Position numbers and translations under genes: made by a program. Shown here piece by piece: positions 7,195 to 10,910 of a stretch of 10,910 bases of DNA (positions are counted from its first letter, which is position 1; each line of letters opens with the position of its first letter). The stretch comes from Caryophanales bacterium UBA6769 (GTDB taxonomy: Bacteria > Bacillota > Bacilli > Bacillales > UBA6769). The notes under the pieces were generated by a model. That model was not told the DNA's origin and ran no database searches. It saw nothing but the letters and a program-made list of their open reading frames with translations. The stretch is from positions 1 to 10,910 of the forward strand of contig DKGN01000168.1 of the NCBI GenBank assembly GCA_002453275.1, given 5' to 3'.

Positions 7195-7959
7195 TCACAC
7201 AAGCTTTGATTTCCTCGGTTTGGCCAGAAAGCCACCAATTGCCAGAGTGACTAGCACAATCCAAAAAGTTAACTTCCAGCCTGTACTGAGCGGAAATGCT
7301 TCGGGTAAGACAGCTAATTCAGGGTGCGCTAACGTAAGGACAACGAGCTTCACGCCAACCCAGCCAACAATAAGGAAGGCCGCTGTCTCTAAAGCAGGAC
7401 GGTTGTGAAGTAATTTCACAAACAAAGTTGCGGCAAATCGCATAATGATTAATCCAATCATTCCACCAAGGAAGATGATGCCAAACTGAGCTCCATCCAT
7501 GCCTCCTATCGATGGAAGGCTTGTCGTTGGCAGTGTTATAGCCAATGCAAAAGCTGCTAAAATCGAATCAACGGCAAATGCAATATCAGCAATTTCAACT
7601 TTTACGACCGTCATCCAAAAACCTGATTGCTTTTTCGGTTTAATTTCTTTTTGTTTTGCTGTATTAATATGGTCGATATATGTTTTCGCTATATGATTGA
7701 TACTTAAAAATAACAAATAGGCAGCACCAATTGCTTGAACTTGCCAAATGTTTACGAGAAAAGAAATAACAAAAAGTGCAGCAAACCGAAGCACAAATGC
7801 TCCAGCTAACCCATAAAACAAAGCTTTTTTTCGTTGTTTTGTCGGTAAATGTTTGACCATGACGGCCATGACGAGTGCATTATCAGCAGCCAAAATGCCT
7901 TCTAGACCGATTAAAATGATGAGCACCCACAAATATTCTAATAGTAAACTAGTTTCCAT
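7195..7959 (-). CDS. TerC family integral membrane protein, probable Mn2+ exporter (YkoY/YceF-like)
   Basis: Membrane protein of the TerC family. The B. subtilis members YceF and YkoY export manganese and help metallate secreted proteins. It has 254 residues with about seven hydrophobic segments. The acidic intramembrane motifs that probably bind the metal are GLEGILAADNALV (18-30, with Glu20, Asp26, Asn27) and EIADIAFAVDS (122-132, with Glu122, Asp125, Asp131). A basic loop at about 101-111 separates the two halves. The ATG at 7959 has GGGAGG about 8 bases upstream. An in-frame ATG at 8019 would place coding sequence across the terminator hairpin and is rejected. A yybP-ykoY riboswitch precedes it, which supports a manganese role. 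The stop is 69 bases before the asparagine synthetase's first possible start. Confidence 0.92.
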   Translation of the reverse strand: METSLLLEYLWVLIILIGLEGILAADNALVMAVMVKHLPTKQRKKALFYGLAGAFVLRFAALFVISFLVNIWQVQAIGAAYLLFLSINHIAKTYIDHINTAKQKEIKPKKQSGFWMTVVKVEIADIAFAVDSILAAFALAITLPTTSLPSIGGMDGAQFGIIFLGGMIGLIIMRFAATLFVKLLHNRPALETAAFLIVGWVGVKLVVLTLAHPELAVLPEAFPLSTGWKLTFWIVLVTLAIGGFLAKPRKSKLV

Positions 7960-7982
7960 CCCAGAAACCTCCCTCGGAATAT

Positions 7983-8020
7983 AAAAAATGACCTTTACTA
8001 CTCGTCCAGTAAAGGTCATT
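7983..8020 (-). terminator. Intrinsic terminator in the leader of the TerC gene (riboswitch expression platform)
   Basis: On the - strand, a 13-bp perfect stem (arms 8008-8020 and 7987-7999, AATGACCTTTACT and its complement) with an 8-base loop is followed by six U (7983-7988). It lies between the manganese aptamer and the TerC start, where it can stop transcription before the gene. Confidence 0.9.
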
Positions 8021-8049
8021 TAATATACAAACCAACCTTTACCAAACGT

Positions 8050-8145
8050 GGCAAAGGTCTTGCTAACAACGATATTTTCGTTGCCAACAAAGCCGAGGAT
8101 TGCTCCTGGATTGACGACTTTGCTGTTAAAGCTACTCCCCTTTGG
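8050..8145 (-). ncRNA. yybP-ykoY manganese riboswitch aptamer
   Basis: Read on the - strand, the segment begins AAAGGGGAGTAGC (8143-8131). It continues with GCAAAGTCGTCAATCC, the CGGCTTTGTTGGC strand (in the 8080-8095 area) and a short AACGA/TCGTT hairpin, then ends with AGCAAGACCTTTGCC (8050-8064). These are the conserved blocks of the yybP-ykoY family, which binds Mn2+ and turns on Mn exporters, TerC proteins among them. P1 pairs the opening AAAGG with the closing CCTTT. The closing ACCTTTGCC (8050-8058) can also pair with GGTAAAGGT (8035-8043), and that second strand can pair with the terminator's 5' arm (8009-8016). This is the layout expected of an ON switch. Confidence 0.93.
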
Positions 8146-8170
8146 GTTAAATAAAATCTTGCTTACGTTT

Positions 8171-8199
8171 ACTATAAAATAAAAAGTATTATCCGTCAA
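8171..8199 (-). promoter_or_regulatory. Sigma-A promoter of the riboswitch-TerC transcript
   Basis: On the - strand, TTGACG (8199-8194) and TATAGT (8176-8171) are separated by exactly 17 bases, each matching the consensus in five of six positions. Transcription would begin near 8164, about 20 bases before the aptamer. Confidence 0.85.
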
Positions 8200-8258
8200 A
8201 CAAATTTTAATTAACGTTTATTGTCCAAAAAGGAGAATGTAAAGTGGTTCAGTATTCT

Positions 8259-8741
8259 TTAGAAAAGTGGTTGTTTAGAGACGATGACCCCGTCTTCATC
8301 AGCATACACATAGTCACCAGGGTTCCAAATAACCCCTCCAAAAGCAAAGGTTCCATTCCGTTCGCCTTCGCCTCGCTTATGACTTTTCAATGGGTTTGTT
8401 CCAAGCGCAAAAATGCCAACATCAATCGTTGCAAGATCAGCGGAATCACGGACACACCCATTAATAATGACACCTGCAAGACCACGTGAAGCTGCAATTC
8501 CAGCTAAGCGATCGCCCATTAATGCACATTTTCTTGAACCGCCGCCGTTAACGACGATAACAGAGCCTTCGGGTACTGACTCAAGTGCTTCTAGAAACAG
8601 CACGTTATCCTCATAAATATTCACTGTTTCAATTTTGCCTGAAAAACGTTTTCTTTTTCCGTACGAGCGGAAGTCTAAGTCACACACTTGCAGTGTACTT
8701 GCATGATCATCACATAAATCTGCTGTTTTAAAATTTGTCAT
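8259..8741 (-). CDS. RraA-like protein, probable 4-hydroxy-4-methyl-2-oxoglutarate aldolase / oxaloacetate decarboxylase
   Basis: Member of the RraA fold family. Enzymatic members are divalent-metal class II aldolases that split 4-hydroxy-4-methyl-2-oxoglutarate to pyruvate and often decarboxylate oxaloacetate. The protein has 160 residues, the usual length. The family segments VNGGGSRKCALMGDRLA (64-80) and INGCVRDSADL (93-103) are present. Arg98-Asp99 corresponds to the catalytic RD of the aldolases; the E. coli RNase E regulator has Gln in place of this Asp. The start at 8741 is backed by GAGGTG 9 bases upstream, and the open frame beyond it shows no homology. A promoter fits at 8784-8811. 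No intrinsic terminator is visible after its stop. The name 'regulator of RNase E' should not be carried over. Confidence 0.88.
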   Translation of the reverse strand: MTNFKTADLCDDHASTLQVCDLDFRSYGKRKRFSGKIETVNIYEDNVLFLEALESVPEGSVIVVNGGGSRKCALMGDRLAGIAASRGLAGVIINGCVRDSADLATIDVGIFALGTNPLKSHKRGEGERNGTFAFGGVIWNPGDYVYADEDGVIVSKQPLF

Positions 8742-8783
8742 GACGTTCTTCACCTCAGCTAATATTCTCATTTCTCTCTTTTT

Positions 8784-8811
8784 ATTATGCAGGAATTTAG
8801 TTGAATTGCAA
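8784..8811 (-). promoter_or_regulatory. Possible sigma-A promoter of the rraA-like gene
   Basis: On the - strand, TTGCAA (8811-8806) and CATAAT (8789-8784) lie 16 bases apart, about 45 bases upstream of the start at 8741. Matches are four of six and five of six. Confidence 0.5.
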
Positions 8812-8859
8812 TAAAGAACATGTGAAGATGAAAGTATCGTAGACGAGGAGGCTAAGGTA

Positions 8860-9105
8860 ATGAAGGATATTTCAACCGAACAAGTCATTGATGAAGCGAT
8901 TAAAAGGCTACAAAAAATAAAAAGAGGTCAAAGCCGTTCAGTTATAGAGGAATTGTACGCAGTTAGAGCGTATTGTGATTTATTATTGGCGGCACATCAT
9001 CCAGAAAAAAGAGAGGCGCAAAATCCACCACAGCAAGTCATCTCAACGCCTCAAACAGTTCAGATAAAAGATGACGATGATGAGCATTCTATTTTTGAGT
9101 TTTAA
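8860..9105 (+). CDS. ywdI: YwdI-family (DUF5327-like) small protein
   Basis: Small soluble protein of 81 residues and unknown function. Residues 1-45 look helical and charged, with the family-like stretch VIEELYAVRAYCDLLLA (28-44). The tail is poor in hydrophobic residues and ends in an acidic patch with DDDDEH before SIFEF, probably disordered. The assignment rests on my recall of the B. subtilis YwdI family and on the nearby ywdK and gerQ, which lie close to ywdI in B. subtilis. A GAGGAGG ribosome binding site (about 8845-8851) precedes the ATG, with a second, weaker AAGG closer in. Its TAA is immediately adjacent to the stop codon of the convergent carbonic anhydrase gene, leaving no intergenic base. 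I see no signal peptide or catalytic motif. Confidence 0.75.
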   Translation: MKDISTEQVIDEAIKRLQKIKRGQSRSVIEELYAVRAYCDLLLAAHHPEKREAQNPPQQVISTPQTVQIKDDDDEHSIFEF

Positions 9106-9672
9106 CTATGTATGCTCATAACCGTCAACGAGTACATCAAGCTTGCCTGTTTCGGGGTCGATAATCAGCCCATGGACAGAAACGTTTTTCGGCAGGAGTG
9201 GATGATGCTTGATCATATCGACACTCGTTTTCACACCTTCTTCAACAGTGTTAAAGCCCTTGAGCCAAGATTGTAAATCGATACCTGCATGCTCTAACGT
9301 CATTAAAGTCTCCTCGGAGGCGCCTCGTTCCACTGCCTTTTGCAACAATGAATTTGAATCAAGGCTTTGCATGCCACAATCATAGTGGCCAACGACACAG
9401 ATTTCCTCAGAATTTAATTCGTAGACAGCGACAAGAATACTACGCATAATACTCCCAAACGGATGCGATACGATTGCGCCGCCGTTTTTAATAATTTTAA
9501 CATCACCGTTTTTTACGTTCATCGCATTTGGCAAGAGTTCCACAAGTCTTGTATCCATGCACGATAAGACAATAAGCTTTTTATCTGGAAATTTAGTCGT
9601 TTTATATCTTTCATATTGGTTGTTTTCAACAAAAGCTTTGTTAAATTCTAAAATATCATGTAGCATCGTCAT
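9106..9672 (-). CDS. Beta-class carbonic anhydrase
   Basis: Interconverts CO2 and bicarbonate in the cytosol, supplying bicarbonate to carboxylases and helping pH balance. The protein has 188 residues and resembles the B. subtilis YtiB type. The zinc ligands are visible: Cys38 in the CMDTR motif, with the Asp40-Arg42 dyad, and His96 and Cys99 in GHYDCGM. The N-terminal helix (ILEFNKAFV) and KNGGAIVSHPFGSIMRS are also typical. The ATG at 9672 has GGAGGG 8 bases upstream; the Met at codon 3 is less well spaced. A fitting promoter lies upstream on the same strand. It sits between ywdI and ywdK, on the opposite strand to both. No terminator is seen after the stop, so its transcript probably runs antisense into ywdI. 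Confidence 0.94.
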   Translation of the reverse strand: MTMLHDILEFNKAFVENNQYERYKTTKFPDKKLIVLSCMDTRLVELLPNAMNVKNGDVKIIKNGGAIVSHPFGSIMRSILVAVYELNSEEICVVGHYDCGMQSLDSNSLLQKAVERGASEETLMTLEHAGIDLQSWLKGFNTVEEGVKTSVDMIKHHPLLPKNVSVHGLIIDPETGKLDVLVDGYEHT

Positions 9673-9704
9673 CGTCAGATCCCTCCTATTTAACGATGGT
9701 TTCT

Positions 9705-9732
9705 AGTATACATGAATCATTTTCCAAATCAA
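9705..9732 (-). promoter_or_regulatory. Sigma-A promoter of the carbonic anhydrase gene
   Basis: On the - strand, TTGATT (9732-9727) and TATACT (9710-9705) are separated by 16 bases. The predicted start is about 25-30 bases upstream of the translation start. Confidence 0.65.
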
Positions 9733-9801
9733 TACAATTTTTAAAAGTCTTTTGTGTTATTTTGAAGAGAGGAATATTGACATAGACGAAGGAGTGGTAA
9801 A

Positions 9802-10173
9802 ATGAAGGCCTTTTTAATTTTGGGAAGTATCAATGCATTGTTAGCTGTTGGGCTTGGGGCATTTGGGGCTCATGGATTAGAAGGGAAGCTGTCTGAAAGA
9901 TTGCTTGACATTTATCAAACAGCTGTCCAATATCACATGATGCATGCGCTCGGTTTAATATTCATCGCATTTTTAGCTGATCGATTTGCAAATGTGAGTC
10001 TAATCCATTGGGCAGGGTGGATCATGTTTATCGGCATTGTTTTATTTTCTGGAAGCTTATATGCATTGAGCATGACGAATATTGGCATCCTTGGTGCAAT
10101 TACGCCGTTCGGTGGAGTAGCCTTTATCACAGCATGGGCACTCGTGGCGGTTGCAGCATTTAAAGTATTATAA
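9802..10173 (+). CDS. ywdK: DUF423 family membrane protein (YwdK)
   Basis: Small integral membrane protein of 123 residues and unknown function. There are four hydrophobic segments at about 4-22, 43-61, 69-90 and 98-121. Family marks are the N-terminal GSINALLAVGLGAFGAHGL, the YQTAVQYHMMHALGL segment with paired His residues, and GSLYAL with ITPFGG in the second half. AAGGAG (9790-9795) stands 6 bases before the ATG. It is transcribed away from the carbonic anhydrase and closed by the terminator it shares with gerQ. In B. subtilis ywdK is next to gerQ (ywdL), as here. No catalytic motif is recognised and no role is claimed. Confidence 0.93.
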   Translation: MKAFLILGSINALLAVGLGAFGAHGLEGKLSERLLDIYQTAVQYHMMHALGLIFIAFLADRFANVSLIHWAGWIMFIGIVLFSGSLYALSMTNIGILGAITPFGGVAFITAWALVAVAAFKVL

Positions 10174-10179
10174 TAAACA

Positions 10180-10214
10180 AAAGAAGAAATCGGCGTAGTT
10201 CCGATTTCTTTTTT
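10180..10214. terminator. Bidirectional rho-independent terminator between ywdK and gerQ
   Basis: AAGAAATCGG (10184-10193) and CCGATTTCTT (10201-10210) form a perfect 10-bp stem with a 7-base loop. It is followed by TTTT on the + strand and flanked by an A-rich tract on the other side, so it can serve both convergent genes. Confidence 0.9.
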
Positions 10215-10216
10215 GC

Positions 10217-10672
10217 TTATCGAGACGGATACGTGTCTAGTCCATGCGGGTACTCATATTCTATCGGTTCATCAAAGGTTACGTAATCGACGTATACCAT
10301 TAATATTAAATAGCGACGGTCTGTTTGTGTATCTCTTAAAATAACGTGGTCACGCCCCGCAGCCAATATTTCTCCTTTAAACACTTTAGCGTTCCACTTT
10401 TCATTGTTTTCAAACGTCGTGTAGACTGTCGCCACTTTCCCACGGTTTAGACGCAAAATGTTTTCGATGTACGATTGTTCTGTTGGTAATTGTCCCCCTT
10501 GACCCGGTATTCCAGAAGGGAACATTCCGGTACTCGGTGCATTCGGCATCATGGCAGGGGTCATTCCCATAGTGGTGTTCGGCATGACAGCTGGGCTACC
10601 TTGCTGTTCATAAGGATACCATTGGGCTGAATATTGGCCGTAATTAGCATATTGACGATTTGACTCATTCAT
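10217..10672 (-). CDS. gerQ: Spore coat protein GerQ
   Basis: Inner-coat protein needed to place the cortex hydrolase CwlJ in the spore, and so for germination triggered by Ca-dipicolinate. It has 151 residues, against about 181 in B. subtilis. Residues 1-65 are low-complexity, rich in Gln, Tyr, Met, Pro and Gly. From SYIENILRLNRGK (67-79) to YVTFDEP (about 130-136) is the conserved GerQ domain. The start is supported by AAAGGATG about 8 bases upstream. There is no Lys before residue 79, although B. subtilis GerQ is cross-linked by transglutaminase through lysines near its N-terminus. It lies 66 bases downstream of cwlJ on the same strand, consistent with a two-gene operon transcribed in the mother cell. 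No promoter is obvious in the gap. Confidence 0.92.
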   Translation of the reverse strand: MNESNRQYANYGQYSAQWYPYEQQGSPAVMPNTTMGMTPAMMPNAPSTGMFPSGIPGQGGQLPTEQSYIENILRLNRGKVATVYTTFENNEKWNAKVFKGEILAAGRDHVILRDTQTDRRYLILMVYVDYVTFDEPIEYEYPHGLDTYPSR

Positions 10673-10738
10673 TTTGAAGCCATCCTTTCATAAATCTCTT
10701 CAATAATATTTTATAAAGTTATTCTCATGACAACTTAT

Positions 10739-10910
10739 TTAGAAAACACTTGGGCAAGTCTGCTCTGTTGGGCTATAAAAGCAGTGAGTTTTGAAGCGTC
10801 CTGAATTCCATTGGTCATACCATTGTGCAGGGCATGCGCCACCAGGATCGAAAAACCAAAGGCTATTCGTAGCGGGGTGATAACGGTTGCCATTAATCAC
10901 CTGTCTAGCT
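10739..10910 (-). CDS. cwlJ: Spore cortex-lytic cell wall hydrolase CwlJ (3' end only)
   Basis: Only the last 56 codons lie in the window; the gene continues beyond 10910. The peptide includes SLWFFDPGGACPAQWYDQW, RFKTHCFYSPT and the C-terminal CPSVF. This matches the end of the hydrolase_2 domain in CwlJ-type enzymes, which degrade cortex peptidoglycan in germinating spores. The stop codon is TAA at 10741-10739. Since SleB shares this catalytic domain, CwlJ is chosen because the protein ends right after the domain and because gerQ, whose product CwlJ depends on, is next downstream. Confidence 0.88.
   Translation of the reverse strand, partial: ARQVINGNRYHPATNSLWFFDPGGACPAQWYDQWNSGRFKTHCFYSPTEQTCPSVF

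Noticed and set aside
7960..8019. Longer TerC start at 8019
   Set aside because: It would run through the riboswitch terminator hairpin; GGGAGG stands before the ATG at 7959.
8742..8888. N-terminal extension of the RraA-like gene to 8888
   Set aside because: The extra 49 residues have no family similarity and would cross the likely promoter; GAGGTG supports the start at 8741.
9777..9802. TTGACA with TAAAAT 15 bases later, as a promoter for ywdK
   Set aside because: The -10 would overlap the ywdK start codon, so the transcript would begin inside the gene.

Overview
The window reads as chromosomal DNA from an endospore-forming member of the Bacillaceae. The evidence is a gerQ-cwlJ spore-germination pair at the right end, YwdI- and YwdK-type genes beside it, an AsnO-like asparagine synthetase, a paired fluoride channel, strong AGGAGG-type ribosome binding sites, GTG and TTG starts, and moderate-to-low GC. 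The species cannot be fixed from the sequence. I see no mobile element, CRISPR array, rRNA or tRNA gene, or phage gene.

Left part (1-5354), all on the + strand: the 3' part of a PIG3-type NAD(P)H:quinone oxidoreductase, then ilvA (threonine deaminase) with a Nudix/CoA-pyrophosphatase gene just behind it, ending in a strong terminator. Next come two overlapping crcB genes, whose charge patterns predict opposite membrane orientations and so an antiparallel fluoride channel. A monofunctional aspartokinase follows, closed by a bidirectional terminator. Aspartokinase and threonine deaminase lie at the entry and exit of the aspartate-threonine-isoleucine route, but they are in separate transcription units.

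Middle part (5374-8741), all on the - strand: an AsnO-like asparagine synthetase, a TerC-family membrane protein and an RraA-like aldolase. The TerC gene has a near-consensus sigma-A promoter, a yybP-ykoY manganese riboswitch and an intrinsic terminator, with complementarities that outline an antitermination switch. No terminator is visible between the TerC gene and the asparagine synthetase gene, so read-through is possible. The asparagine synthetase is the most unusual protein here. Its glutaminase domain has lost the N-terminal Cys (Ser2 instead), the Asn of the NGE motif, the Asp of the S-D-x-E motif and about 40 residues, while the ATP-binding synthetase motifs remain.

Right part (8860-10910): a small YwdI/DUF5327-like gene (+), a beta-carbonic anhydrase (-) whose stop codon abuts it, ywdK/DUF423 (+), a bidirectional terminator, gerQ (-) and the 3' end of cwlJ (-). 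GerQ needs a second look because its N-terminus has no lysines, whereas transglutaminase cross-linking of Bacillus subtilis GerQ uses N-terminal lysines.

Nothing here is convincingly a wholly new multi-gene system. The best leads are the glutaminase-dead AsnO homologue, its possible link to a Mn-responsive transcript, and the asymmetric Fluc pair.
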